A stretch of DNA of 64,000 bases from Methylomonas rhizoryzae (GTDB lineage Bacteria > Pseudomonadota > Gammaproteobacteria > Methylococcales > Methylomonadaceae). Under the pieces are notes generated by a model. That model worked only from the letters and a program-made list of their open reading frames with translations, ran no database searches and had not been told where the DNA came from. Shown here in pieces: positions 51,196-59,330 of this stretch (positions are counted from its first letter, which is position 1; every line of letters begins with the position of its first letter). The stretch lies in the NCBI RefSeq assembly GCF_008632455.1, contig NZ_CP043929.1, forward strand, positions 434,001 to 498,000, read 5' to 3'. The translations under genes and the position numbers were made by a program.

Positions 51196-51960
51196 CTACA
51201 TCAGCGGCACTATTTGCGGCAACAAATGGCCGTTGGTAGCGAGTATTTGTTTCGGATACACGCCCGGCACACCGCCGAAATCGGTAACCGTTCCGCCGGC
51301 TTCCATGACTATCAGCGCTCCGGCTGCCACGTCGTACAGATTTAATTCCTGTTCCCAGTAAGCATCCACTTGACCGTCGGCCACGGTACATAAATCCAGC
51401 GCGGCCGAGCCGAAACGACGTTGCCCGGTAGTCACTTGGGCGATTCGACAAAACCTGGCCAAATTATTGGCATCCAGATAGTCCCGCAAACAAGCGAAAC
51501 CGGTAGAAACCATGCTGTCGGCCAAATTGACCTCCGTGGACACCGTGATCGGCCGTGCGTTTTTCCATGCGCCTTTGCCTTTTTCCGCGCAGTAATAATC
51601 GTCTAAGGCCGGGCCGTAAACGGCCCCCATCACCAGATCGCCGGCCAGTTCCAAAGCGACGCTAATACCCCAGAAATACTGACCTTTAGCGAAAGAATGC
51701 GTACCGTCGATAGGATCGACAATCCAGCGGTTCAGTTGATTGGCCGACTGGCCGCTTTCTTCCCCCCAAAACCCGTATTCGGGACATAATTCCGTGAGAG
51801 ATTGCTTCAGAAAGTTTTCGACCGCGACGTCCGCTACGGTCACCAGATCTCTGGCGCTTTTTTTGTTTACCGCCAGTTGAGCGACATTTCCAAAATGCTC
51901 CATCGCCAAGCTGCCTGCTTGGCGAACGATATTTTCCAACGAATTCAAATTTATCGGCAT
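51196..51960 (-). CDS. Inositol-monophosphatase-family phosphatase (possibly HisN-type)
   Basis: A 254-residue lithium-sensitive-type phosphatase. The metal site is in GFWGEESG, then WIVDPIDGTHSFAKGQYFWG and VAAGALIVMEAGGTVTDFGG. The DPIDGTHSF form and the length recall histidinol-phosphate phosphatases of this superfamily, but inositol monophosphatase or a related sugar phosphatase is equally open. AAGGAAG precedes the ATG. No histidine-pathway neighbour is present. Confidence 0.85.
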   Translation of the reverse strand: MPINLNSLENIVRQAGSLAMEHFGNVAQLAVNKKSARDLVTVADVAVENFLKQSLTELCPEYGFWGEESGQSANQLNRWIVDPIDGTHSFAKGQYFWGISVALELAGDLVMGAVYGPALDDYYCAEKGKGAWKNARPITVSTEVNLADSMVSTGFACLRDYLDANNLARFCRIAQVTTGQRRFGSAALDLCTVADGQVDAYWEQELNLYDVAAGALIVMEAGGTVTDFGGVPGVYPKQILATNGHLLPQIVPLM

Positions 51961-52142
51961 GTTGCTTCCTTAAGGTTATGCGGTTGCGGCGCAATCTCGG
52001 CAATCGAGACTTGCCGAGATTGGAATTTCGGCAACAGAGGGCACAGGTCTTGGCGGCATGGGTTGCACGGATTTATCTGTACCTGTGTCCTCCGACAGAG
52101 ACGGCGCTGCCGAATATCAAGGTGCGGAGAGTAATCAGGGCG

Positions 52143-53435
52143 TTACAAGTTGTGGTATCCGGTTTCCTCGTGCAAGCCGATGTCGAGGCCTTCGACTTCG
52201 ATATCTTCGCTGACCCGCAAACCTATGGCCATATCGATCACTTTAAGTGCTAAATAGCTGAATACAGCGCTCCACGCCGCTGTAGCCAATACTGCTAAGG
52301 CTTGCACCCCGACTTGTTCTTGCATGCTAATGCCGGCAAGACCCAAGCCGCCCAAGCTGTCGGCGGCAAAAACACCCGTCAATATCGAGCCTATGCAGCC
52401 GCCGACGCCGTGCACCGGAAAGACGTCCAAGGAATCGTCGATTTTCAAACGGCGCTTAACGTATTGCGTGGCGTAAAAACATACCGTACCGGCGATGATG
52501 CCGATTACCAAGCCACCGAACGGGCCAACGAATCCGGACGCCGGGGTGATCGTCCCCAGGCCGGCCACCATCCCGGTAACGATGCCTAACACGCTGGGTT
52601 TGCCGAAGCGTAGCCACTCGATAGACATCCATGTCAACGAGCCTGCTGCGGCCGCGATGTGGGTAACGGCGATAGCCATACCGGCATTGCCGTTGGACGT
52701 CAAGGCGCTGCCGCCGTTGAAGCCGAACCAACCGAACCACAGCATACCGGCGCCGGTCACCACCATGGTCATGTTGTGCGGAGGCATGGCCGTCGTCGGA
52801 AAGCCGCGTCTTGGACCCATGACCAAAGCGGCGACCAAAGCGGCGACGCCGGCATTCACGTGAATGACGATTCCGCCGGCAAAATCTTTGGCTCCAAGTT
52901 GGGCCAGCCAGCCGCCGCCCCATAGCCAATGGCAAACCGGGGTGTATACCAAAATCAACCATAATGCGCTAAACCACAACATCGAAGAAAACTTCATGCG
53001 CTCGGCAAAACCGCCGACGATCAGCGCGGGCGTGATAATCGCAAAGGTCATCTGAAACATGAAATATACGGTTTCAGGAATATCGCCTGTCAGAGAGGCA
53101 GTGCCCATGTCCGGCACGAACATTTTTTCCGCTCCGCCGATAAAACCTTGCCAGTCTCCACCGTCGGCGAAAATAAAGCTGTAAGCGCCTGCCAACCAGA
53201 GGATGGATACCAAGCAGGTAATGGAAAAGCATTGCATTAATACGGACAAAACGTTTTTGCTGCGTACCAAACCGCCGTAAAACAGCGACAAGCCGGGTAT
53301 TGTCATGAACAACACCAGGGCGGTAGAGGTTAACACCCAGGCCGTATTTGCTTGATTGAGGGTGGCCGCCATTGCTGAATTCGGCAGCAAGAAAGCCGGT
53401 AAAGCCGGCAATACGATTTTTATTATTCTTGTCAT
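52143..53435 (-). CDS. amtB: Ammonium transporter AmtB, copy 2
   Basis: A 430-residue Amt protein with signal-like N-terminus and 11 expected spans. The twin pore histidines are in TPVCHWLWGGG and VFPVHGVGGCIG, and the outer Phe gate region is MTFAIITPALIVGGFAERM. It imports ammonium as a trimer and is normally blocked by deuridylylated GlnK, whose gene lies just upstream. A strong hairpin separates the two genes. Clearly diverged from copy 1 (about 30 residues shorter; lacks the Ala-rich insert after the first pore His). Confidence 0.95.
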   Translation of the reverse strand: MTRIIKIVLPALPAFLLPNSAMAATLNQANTAWVLTSTALVLFMTIPGLSLFYGGLVRSKNVLSVLMQCFSITCLVSILWLAGAYSFIFADGGDWQGFIGGAEKMFVPDMGTASLTGDIPETVYFMFQMTFAIITPALIVGGFAERMKFSSMLWFSALWLILVYTPVCHWLWGGGWLAQLGAKDFAGGIVIHVNAGVAALVAALVMGPRRGFPTTAMPPHNMTMVVTGAGMLWFGWFGFNGGSALTSNGNAGMAIAVTHIAAAAGSLTWMSIEWLRFGKPSVLGIVTGMVAGLGTITPASGFVGPFGGLVIGIIAGTVCFYATQYVKRRLKIDDSLDVFPVHGVGGCIGSILTGVFAADSLGGLGLAGISMQEQVGVQALAVLATAAWSAVFSYLALKVIDMAIGLRVSEDIEVEGLDIGLHEETGYHNL

Positions 53436-53485
53436 GGTGGTGATTGGTGGATGGTTAGCATGATTATTGCCGCCGATTAAAACAA

Positions 53486-53520
53486 CAAAATCGCCTGGGC
53501 CTTACGGCCCGGCGATTTTG
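53486..53520 (-). terminator. Intra-operon hairpin between glnK copy 2 and amtB copy 2
   Basis: CAAAATCGCC-t-GGGCC (53486-53501) pairs with GGCCC-GGCGATTTTG (53506-53520) around TTAC, 15 pairs with one bulged base. On the minus strand it is followed by TTGTTTTAAT. It begins 27 bases after the glnK stop and should terminate or stabilise part of the transcripts, lowering amtB relative to glnK. Confidence 0.8.
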
Positions 53521-53546
53521 TGGTGATCGAAACGGCTGCGTTAGCG

Positions 53547-53885
53547 CTAAATAGCGTCCGGCCCGGTTTCTCCGGTACGGATACGGATAACTTGTTCCAG
53601 GTTGGTTACGAATATTTTGCCGTCGCCGATTTTCCCGGTGTTGGCGGATTTGACGATAGCTTCGACCGCTTGGTCAACGATGGCTTCCGTTACAGCGATT
53701 TCCAGTTTGACCTTAGGTAGAAAATCGACCACGTATTCGGCCCCCCTATAAAGTTCCGTATGCCCTTTTTGCCGGCCGAAACCTTTAACTTCCGTGGCGG
53801 TTACCCCGGCTACACCGATATCCGACAACGCTTCGCGTACATCGTCCAATTTAAACGGCTTGATAATCGCGGTTATTAATTTCAT
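53547..53885 (-). CDS. glnK: PII signal protein GlnK, copy 2
   Basis: A 112-residue PII protein, sensor of 2-oxoglutarate, ATP/ADP and (through uridylylation) glutamine. The T-loop KGFGRQKGHTELYRGAEYVV keeps Tyr51, the uridylylation site; the B- and C-loop signature KIGDGKIFVTNLEQVIRIRTGE is intact. It is very similar to copy 1 at 55541. Directly upstream of an amtB gene, the standard GlnK partner. I found no sigma-54 element upstream, unlike copy 1. Confidence 0.96.
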   Translation of the reverse strand: MKLITAIIKPFKLDDVREALSDIGVAGVTATEVKGFGRQKGHTELYRGAEYVVDFLPKVKLEIAVTEAIVDQAVEAIVKSANTGKIGDGKIFVTNLEQVIRIRTGETGPDAI

Positions 53886-54074
53886 CGCTTCCCCAAAAAA
53901 TGAATTGTAAAAATGCCACTTATCGGCTTGATTTTAGTACTAGATGATAACGTAGAGATAGCAATCAAACAGAAAGTAGGCACGCTATCAAAACTTATGG
54001 GAATGATAAAAAATTCTAGGTCAACATACAATTTTAGTTGCGGAAACAATGTCTAGTGAGATTCGGCAATCCGG

Positions 54075-54103
54075 AGCGGACCTCCCCAGTGAGGCGGTCC
54101 GCT
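54075..54103. repeat. Inverted repeat after amtB copy 1
   Basis: AGCGGACC (54075-54082) and GGTCCGCT (54096-54103), with CTC/GAG inside, about 25 bases past the amtB stop on the minus strand. No T run follows there, so it is a weak terminator candidate at best. Confidence 0.5.
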
Positions 54104-54127
54104 TTACAGTGTTTAAAATTGCTGCAA

Positions 54128-55519
54128 CTAGAGGTTGTATGAGGATTCGCCGTGCGTGGTTATATCCAGGCCCTCGCGCTCGGAAGCCTCGTCGACGCGC
54201 AAACCCAGCATGATGTCGGTGAGTTTGAAGGCTAAAAACGATACGCCTCCCGACCATACAATCGCCGTCATCACGCCCCATGTCTGACTGCCCAATTGTG
54301 CAGCCATGTCGTACTCGGCGACAGAGTTGGATACATAATCCCATACGCCTGAGCCGCCAAGAGCCGGACTCGCTACGATTGCGGTTCCCAGTGCGCCTAT
54401 GATGCCGCCTATGCCGTGGACGCCAAAGGCATCCAAGCTGTCGTCATATCCTAAAGAGTGTTTCAATCCGCTTACGGCCCAGAAACAAACAGCCCCGGCT
54501 ATCAAACCCAAGAAGATTGAGCCCATTGGTCCGGCCCATCCGCACGCCGGCGTGATGGCTACTAAACCGGCGATTGCACCGGAAGTGGCGCCCAGCATGC
54601 TGGGTTTGCCGCGGGCCATCCATTCCACGCCCATCCAGCCCAGTGTGGCGGCGGCGGCGGCCAGCATGGTGTTTAGAAAAACCATGGCTCCCAGTCCGTT
54701 TGCTTCCAGGTTTGAACCCGCGTTGAATCCAAACCAGCCGACCCACAGCAAAGAAGCTCCCACCAAGTTTAAGGTCAAGCTATGCGGAGCAATAAACTCC
54801 TTGCCGTAGCCAATGCGCTTGCCGATCATTAAGCAGCCAACCAGACCGGCGATGCCGGCGTTAATGTGGACTACGGTGCCGCCGGCGAAATCCAGTGCGC
54901 CTTTTTGAAATAGGAAGCCTGCGGTACTTGCTGCGGCATCCGCGGCCGCTTGATCGGTATAGGCGTCCGGACCGGCCCAATACCAAACCATGTGAGCCAT
55001 GGGTAAATAGCAAAATGTAAACCAGAGGACGGTAAACATTAGAACTGCCGAGAATTTAACCCTTTCGGCAAAAGCGCCAACAATCAATGCAGGCGTTATG
55101 GCCGAAAAAGTCAATTGGAATGCAATGTAAACATATTCGGGGACGTACACGCCCTTGCTAAAAGTGGCGGCAAGAGACTCGGGTGTGACGCCGCTTAAAA
55201 ATGCCTTACTAAAACCGCCAAAAAAAGCATTTCCTTCCGTAAATGCGACGCTGTAGCCGTAGGTTGCCCACAAAATGGCAGACAAAGAAAAAATTACGAA
55301 TACTTGCATCAGTATCGAAAGCATATTTTTTGCCCGTACCATGCCTCCGTAAAACAGCGCCAGCCCCGGAATGACCATCAGAGTAACCAGCAAAGTCGAT
55401 ACCAGCATCCAAGCGGTATCGCCTTTATCAACTGTTTGCTCTGCAACTTCCTGGGCATAGCTAACCCCGCAAAACCCCGCAAGCACGAGCGACGCAACAG
55501 TTAGGTAAATTTGTTTCAT
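54128..55519 (-). CDS. amtB: Ammonium transporter AmtB, copy 1
   Basis: A 463-residue Amt protein with a signal peptide (cut near VSYAQ) and 11 spans. Twin histidines are in LPMAHMVWYW and AFGVHGIGGIIG. An Ala/Asp-rich insert of about 20 residues (DQAAADAAASTAGF) follows the first, in the loop before span 6. The gene lies 21 bases after glnK copy 1 with no hairpin between, so the pair is a simple operon under the sigma-54 element at 55947-55962. Confidence 0.95.
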   Translation of the reverse strand: MKQIYLTVASLVLAGFCGVSYAQEVAEQTVDKGDTAWMLVSTLLVTLMVIPGLALFYGGMVRAKNMLSILMQVFVIFSLSAILWATYGYSVAFTEGNAFFGGFSKAFLSGVTPESLAATFSKGVYVPEYVYIAFQLTFSAITPALIVGAFAERVKFSAVLMFTVLWFTFCYLPMAHMVWYWAGPDAYTDQAAADAAASTAGFLFQKGALDFAGGTVVHINAGIAGLVGCLMIGKRIGYGKEFIAPHSLTLNLVGASLLWVGWFGFNAGSNLEANGLGAMVFLNTMLAAAAATLGWMGVEWMARGKPSMLGATSGAIAGLVAITPACGWAGPMGSIFLGLIAGAVCFWAVSGLKHSLGYDDSLDAFGVHGIGGIIGALGTAIVASPALGGSGVWDYVSNSVAEYDMAAQLGSQTWGVMTAIVWSGGVSFLAFKLTDIMLGLRVDEASEREGLDITTHGESSYNL

Positions 55520-55540
55520 TGTTTTATCCTCGCTAATGGT

Positions 55541-55879
55541 TTAAAGGGCTTCTTCGCCGGATTCGCCGGTTCTAATTCGCACAACCTGCTCCAAATTGGC
55601 GACAAAAATCTTGCCATCGCCGATTTTTCCGGTATTGGCCACTTTGACTATGGCTTCTACCGCTTGATCGACCAGATTATCCGCTACGGCTACTTCGATT
55701 TTTGCCTTGGGCAGGAAGTCCACGACGTATTCCGCGCCACGATATAATTCGGTATGGCCTTTTTGACGCCCAAAACCCTTTACTTCAGTCACGGTAACAC
55801 CCGATACACCAATGTCGGACAGTGCTTCGCGCACATCGTCCAGCTTAAATGGCTTTACTACCGCTGTTATAAGTTTCAT
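55541..55879 (-). CDS. glnK: PII signal protein GlnK, copy 1
   Basis: A 112-residue PII protein with the T-loop GRQKGHTELYRGAEYVV (Tyr51 kept) and KIGDGKIFVANLEQVVRIRTGE. It regulates the adjacent AmtB and, in this family, GlnE/NtrB activity. AAGAGGT stands before the ATG. Upstream lie a -24/-12 element and an NtrC-type site, so expression should rise under nitrogen limitation. It differs from copy 2 at a modest number of positions. Confidence 0.97.
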   Translation of the reverse strand: MKLITAVVKPFKLDDVREALSDIGVSGVTVTEVKGFGRQKGHTELYRGAEYVVDFLPKAKIEVAVADNLVDQAVEAIVKVANTGKIGDGKIFVANLEQVVRIRTGESGEEAL

Positions 55880-55946
55880 AAATGCATACCTCTTAAGTTC
55901 ATGGCCAAATTACCCCTGGGGTTTCGTAAATAACGCTATTCTCAAA

Positions 55947-55962
55947 AGCAAAGAGCATACCA
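55947..55962 (-). promoter_or_regulatory. Sigma-54 promoter of glnK-amtB copy 1
   Basis: Read on the minus strand, TGGTAT-GCTCT-TTGCT keeps the GG and GC doublets at the required distance and matches TGGYAY-N5-TTGCW. It would start transcription near 55936, about 57 bases before the glnK ATG. Confidence 0.75.
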
Positions 55963-56024
55963 GTATTGAAGCAGCTGTTTTATAAAGGCTTTTGTCTGGG
56001 AGGTTCAGAATTTTCCATTTCAAA

Positions 56025-56039
56025 GCACCAAAATGGTAC
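56025..56039. promoter_or_regulatory. NtrC-type binding site
   Basis: GCACCAAAATGGTAC differs at one base from the perfect NtrC dyad GCACCAAAATGGTGC. Its centre lies about 96 bp upstream of the predicted glnK start, a usual enhancer distance, and about 250 bp from the other promoter. Confidence 0.75.
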
Positions 56040-56127
56040 GTTTTGCTTTATTTTGGAGCTAGTGTCCGGGTTTTGTGCTCAAGCACTGTTGTTTTTTGTC
56101 GTTTTTAGGCTAATTTGCTTAAAATTC

Positions 56128-56141
56128 TTGTTGCGCAACAA
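56128..56141. repeat. Perfect 14-bp palindrome
   Basis: TTGTTGCGCAACAA, perfectly symmetric, between the NtrC-type site and the sigma-54 element of the beta-barrel gene. It may be an operator of an unidentified regulator. Confidence 0.5.
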
Positions 56142-56258
56142 CAAAAAATTGGTTTTTAGCAACAAAAGTGGTGCACTTGATGCACTAAGTTTGTGCGATC
56201 AGAATGGATTGAGTAGGGCTTATATCTTCAAGCTATTGATAAATATGCTCTTTGTCTT

Positions 56259-56274
56259 TGGCATGGTAAATGCT
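56259..56274 (+). promoter_or_regulatory. Sigma-54-like promoter of the beta-barrel gene
   Basis: TGGCAT-GGTAA-ATGCT has the GG/GC doublets correctly spaced and one departure (ATGC for TTGC). It would start near 56285, 23 bases before the ATG, leaving room for the GGAG ribosome site. Confidence 0.6.
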
Positions 56275-56307
56275 GCGTTTATGGGTGAGCATTTACCGGA
56301 GAAAATT

Positions 56308-57621
56308 ATGATAAAACCACCTATTACCTTTCCCCGCACATATCTGGCAATCGCATTAACGCTAGCGGCAAATACCGTTTATGCCGGCGATAATTGGATG
56401 GAGGCTCCGGGTCTTCTGGGCGCGTTGGGCGCGGATCCGAATGAGCTCGGTTTCATGAAAAACAACAATCTGAAATTCGGCGGCTGGGTTAACAGCAGTA
56501 TCAGTGCAAACATGAGCGGCAGCCACAGCGATGGTTTCAACGGACCGATCACGTTTAACGATCGCACCGGCGAAGTGCAGATGAATCAGCTGTATTTGTA
56601 TTTCCAAAAAGAAGTGAATGTAAGCGGCGATCAATTTGATTTTGGCGGTCGATTCGACTTCATGTACGGTACCGACGCCATTTTCACCCAAGCCTACGGT
56701 AACGCTTATGTGAACCGCGGTAACTGGGACTTGCACATCAACGGCCGCGACGAGCGCTTTTACGGCATTGCGTTTCCGCAAGCCTACGCCGAATTCAATT
56801 TGCCGATAGGTACCGGGGTTGACGTAAAAGTCGGACACTTTTACACCATCATCGGCTACGAAGTCGTAACCTCGCCGGACAACTTCTTCATCACCAAGCC
56901 CTACACCATGCAGTACGGCGAGCCTTTCACCCACACCGGTATCTTGGCCAACTACTCGATAGACGATAATTGGAATATCTCCGCTGGCGCGGTAACCGGC
57001 AGCAATACCGGCGGTTGGGACGGCAACTTCGATCGTGGCTTGGGCAACTGGGCATTCTTGGGCGGCGTAACCTGGACCAGCAACGACGCGGGAACGTCTT
57101 TGGCGGTTACCTCTACCGCAGGCGAAGTGGCGGAGAATAACAGCGGTGCTTGGAATATGTACAGCGTTGTCGGCAAACACGATTTCAAGGACAACCTGCA
57201 TTACATAATCCAGCACGATCATGGTTTTGCCGATAACGTAGGGGCTTTGTCCGACAATGGCGACGCCGAATGGTACGGCATCAACAACTATCTGATTTAC
57301 GATGTCAACGACAAGCTATCCGCCGGTTTACGGGCGGAATGGTTCCGCGACCATAACGGTTATCGCATCAACGGACCCGGCCGCTGTTTTGCGGCTGCGG
57401 GAAACATCGGCAGCAATTATGCCTGCCCCAACGCTACCAGCTACCCGCTTGCCGGTAGCAGTTATTATGGTATTACTGCAGGGTTGAGCTATAAACCGAT
57501 GGCGTGGTTGAATCTACGTCCTAACGTTCGCTATGACTTTACCGACGACGTCAAAGCTTTCGACAACGGCAACGGCCGTAACCAGCTTCTGGTTACCGCC
57601 GATTTCATCGTTACATTCTAA
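56308..57621 (+). CDS. Outer-membrane beta-barrel protein (OmpL-like, BBP2 type)
   Basis: A 437-residue outer-membrane protein. Signal peptide cut after VYA (residue 27), then an opening with LKFGGWVNSSISANMSG and strands rich in aromatic and polar pairs. GRFDFMYGTDAIFTQAYG and VKVGHFYTIIGYEVVTSPDN match the 'putative beta-barrel porin-2' family; the protein ends in phenylalanine. ATG 56308 has GGAG seven bases upstream. It lies between glnK-amtB and glnA with a sigma-54-like promoter, suggesting uptake of a nitrogen source across the outer membrane; the solute is not known. Confidence 0.85.
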   Translation: MIKPPITFPRTYLAIALTLAANTVYAGDNWMEAPGLLGALGADPNELGFMKNNNLKFGGWVNSSISANMSGSHSDGFNGPITFNDRTGEVQMNQLYLYFQKEVNVSGDQFDFGGRFDFMYGTDAIFTQAYGNAYVNRGNWDLHINGRDERFYGIAFPQAYAEFNLPIGTGVDVKVGHFYTIIGYEVVTSPDNFFITKPYTMQYGEPFTHTGILANYSIDDNWNISAGAVTGSNTGGWDGNFDRGLGNWAFLGGVTWTSNDAGTSLAVTSTAGEVAENNSGAWNMYSVVGKHDFKDNLHYIIQHDHGFADNVGALSDNGDAEWYGINNYLIYDVNDKLSAGLRAEWFRDHNGYRINGPGRCFAAAGNIGSNYACPNATSYPLAGSSYYGITAGLSYKPMAWLNLRPNVRYDFTDDVKAFDNGNGRNQLLVTADFIVTF

Positions 57622-57650
57622 TTAGCCCGCCGCTTTAGAAATCAAACCAA

Positions 57651-57680
57651 GCCTCCCGTTCGGTCAGCCGAGCTGGAGGC
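57651..57680 (+). terminator. Hairpin between the beta-barrel gene and glnA
   Basis: GCCTCC (57651-57656) pairs with GGAGGC (57675-57680), with an inner CGG/CCG stem around TCAG. ATTGATTTCT follows, a loose T stretch. It probably ends the beta-barrel message 30 bases after its stop, leaving glnA on its own promoter. Confidence 0.55.
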
Positions 57681-57774
57681 ATTGATTTCTATAGCTCTTT
57701 CCACTGATTGGTGCTATCGTAAGCATCGTTTTTTAACCATCACTAATAATTAAACCAGTAGGAGATTTTGGCCG

Positions 57775-59184
57775 ATGTCAGTAGATAGCGCACTCAAACT
57801 TATGCAAGAAAACGACGTGAAATTCGTTGATTTTCGTTTTTGCGACTCCCGCGGCAAAGAGCAACACGTGACTTTTCCTGCTCACGCCGTAGACGCAGAC
57901 ACTTTTGAAGAAGGCAAAATGTTCGACGGTTCTTCCGTTGCCGGTTGGAAACACATCAACGAATCCGACATGATTCTGATGCCGGACGCCAGCACCGCTA
58001 AAATCGATCCATTCTTCGACGACAAAACAATGATTTTGCGCTGCGATATCATTGAGCCCAAAGACATGCAGGGCTACGGTCGCGATCCGCGCTCCATCGC
58101 CAAACGCGCCGAAGCCTACATGCAATCTACCGGTATTGCCGACACCGCCCTGTTCGGCCCCGAAAACGAATTCTTTATTTTCGACGACGTACGTTGGAGT
58201 GCCAGCATGGGTGGTTGCTCTTACCAAGTCGACTCCGAAGAAGCCGGTTGGAACTCCGAAAAAGTCTACGAAAACGGCAACATTGGCCACCGTCCGGGCG
58301 TAAAAGGCGGTTATTTTCCCGTTCCGCCGGTCGACTCTTTCCAGGACATGCGTTCAGCGATGTGCTTGGTCTTGGGCGAAATGGGACAAACCGTTGAAGT
58401 GCATCACCACGAGGTGGCGACTGCCGGCCAATGCGAAATCGGCTCCAGATTCAACACCTTGGTTAAGAAAGCCGACGAAGTATTGGAATTGAAATACGTC
58501 ATCGCCAATATCGCGCACGCTTACGGCAAAACCGCTACCTTTATGCCGAAACCTTTGGTCGGCGACAACGGCAACGGCATGCACGTGCACCAATCTCTGT
58601 CCAAAGGCGGCGTCAATCTGTTCTCGGGCAATCTGTACGGCGGCTTGTCCGAAACCGCTCTGTACTATATCGGCGGCATTATTAAACACGCCAAAGCGAT
58701 CAACGCCTTGACCAACGCCTCCACCAACAGTTACAAGCGCTTGGTACCGGGGTTCGAAGCACCGGTAATGTTGGCTTACTCAGCGCGTAACCGCTCTGCG
58801 TCCATCCGTATTCCTTACGTCACCAACCCGAAAGCGCGGCGTATCGAAGTGCGCTTCCCGGATTCGACCGCCAACCCATACTTGGCTTTCTCTGCCATGT
58901 TGATGGCCGGCTTAGACGGTATTCAAAACAAAATCCATCCGGGCGACGCGATGGACAAAGATTTGTACGACCTACCGCCGGAAGAGGAAAAAGCCATTCC
59001 GCAGGTATGCTTCTCGCTGGACGAAGCCTTGAAAGCCTTGGATGCGGACCGCGAGTTTTTGACCCGCGGCGGTGTATTCACCGACGATGCCATCGACGGC
59101 TATATCGATCTGAAATCGCAAGACGTACAGCGTTTACGCATGAGCACTCATCCGATTGAGTTCGACATGTACTACAGCCTGTAA
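57775..59184 (+). CDS. glnA: Glutamine synthetase type I
   Basis: A 469-residue GlnA, the ammonium-assimilating enzyme forming a dodecamer. Signatures: FDGSSVAGWKHINESDM, FGPENEFFIFDDV, HHHEVATAGQCEIGSRFN, KPLVGDNGNGMHVHQS (ATP region) and NRSASIRIPYV. The adenylylation tyrosine is present in DLYDLPPEE (codon 398, Tyr397 in E. coli numbering), so GlnE control is expected. A typical ribosome site (AGGAG) precedes the ATG. I found no correctly spaced sigma-54 element upstream. Confidence 0.97.
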   Translation: MSVDSALKLMQENDVKFVDFRFCDSRGKEQHVTFPAHAVDADTFEEGKMFDGSSVAGWKHINESDMILMPDASTAKIDPFFDDKTMILRCDIIEPKDMQGYGRDPRSIAKRAEAYMQSTGIADTALFGPENEFFIFDDVRWSASMGGCSYQVDSEEAGWNSEKVYENGNIGHRPGVKGGYFPVPPVDSFQDMRSAMCLVLGEMGQTVEVHHHEVATAGQCEIGSRFNTLVKKADEVLELKYVIANIAHAYGKTATFMPKPLVGDNGNGMHVHQSLSKGGVNLFSGNLYGGLSETALYYIGGIIKHAKAINALTNASTNSYKRLVPGFEAPVMLAYSARNRSASIRIPYVTNPKARRIEVRFPDSTANPYLAFSAMLMAGLDGIQNKIHPGDAMDKDLYDLPPEEEKAIPQVCFSLDEALKALDADREFLTRGGVFTDDAIDGYIDLKSQDVQRLRMSTHPIEFDMYYSL

Positions 59185-59220
59185 CCGCCTCCATCTAGCC
59201 TTAATACGTTAGAGGTTGAA

Positions 59221-59256
59221 AACCCCGCAAGCCTTCTAGGCTTTGCGGGGTTTTTT
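59221..59256 (+). terminator. Terminator of glnA
   Basis: CCCCGCAAGCC (59223-59233) pairs with GGCTTTGCGGGG (59239-59250) with one bulge, around TTCTA, followed by TTTTTT. It lies 37 bases after the glnA stop. Confidence 0.93.
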
Positions 59257-59330
59257 GTGCGGGAGTTTAGGCCTTTCTTCACTTAAGGGAGCGTGGTCCC
59301 TTGCTTATAAGGCGTCGTTTATCGTGATGT

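Larger units (their letters stand above)
55880..56307. other. Divergent nitrogen-control region
   Basis: This 428-bp AT-rich gap separates glnK-amtB (-) from the beta-barrel gene (+). It holds two sigma-54-type promoters facing outward, an NtrC-type dyad and several palindromes, listed one by one. A frame open across it in the + direction has poor composition and no start signal, so I treat it as non-coding. Further half-site-like repeats lie at 56075-56086 (GTGCT/AGCAC) and 56168-56186 (two TGCACT copies). Confidence 0.7.

Noticed and set aside
56034..56046. TGGTAC...TTGC near the NtrC site as a plus-strand sigma-54 promoter
   Set aside because: Spacer two bases too short for a -24/-12 promoter.
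55966..56307. 114-codon N-terminal extension of the beta-barrel protein
   Set aside because: It would put a signal peptide in mid-protein, is AT-rich, and overlaps the sigma-54 and NtrC elements; ATG 56308 has a good ribosome site.
56362..57222. Open frame of 286 codons on the minus strand opposite the beta-barrel gene
   Set aside because: Shadow of a strongly biased codon pattern; the plus strand has signal peptide, ribosome site and family motifs.
57700..57730. Sigma-54-like element upstream of glnA (TGGTGC...AAGC)
   Set aside because: The GG and GC doublets are one base too far apart and the -12 box does not match.
57778..58290. Minus-strand open frame opposite glnA
   Set aside because: Valine-rich shadow frame fully inside glnA without start signals.
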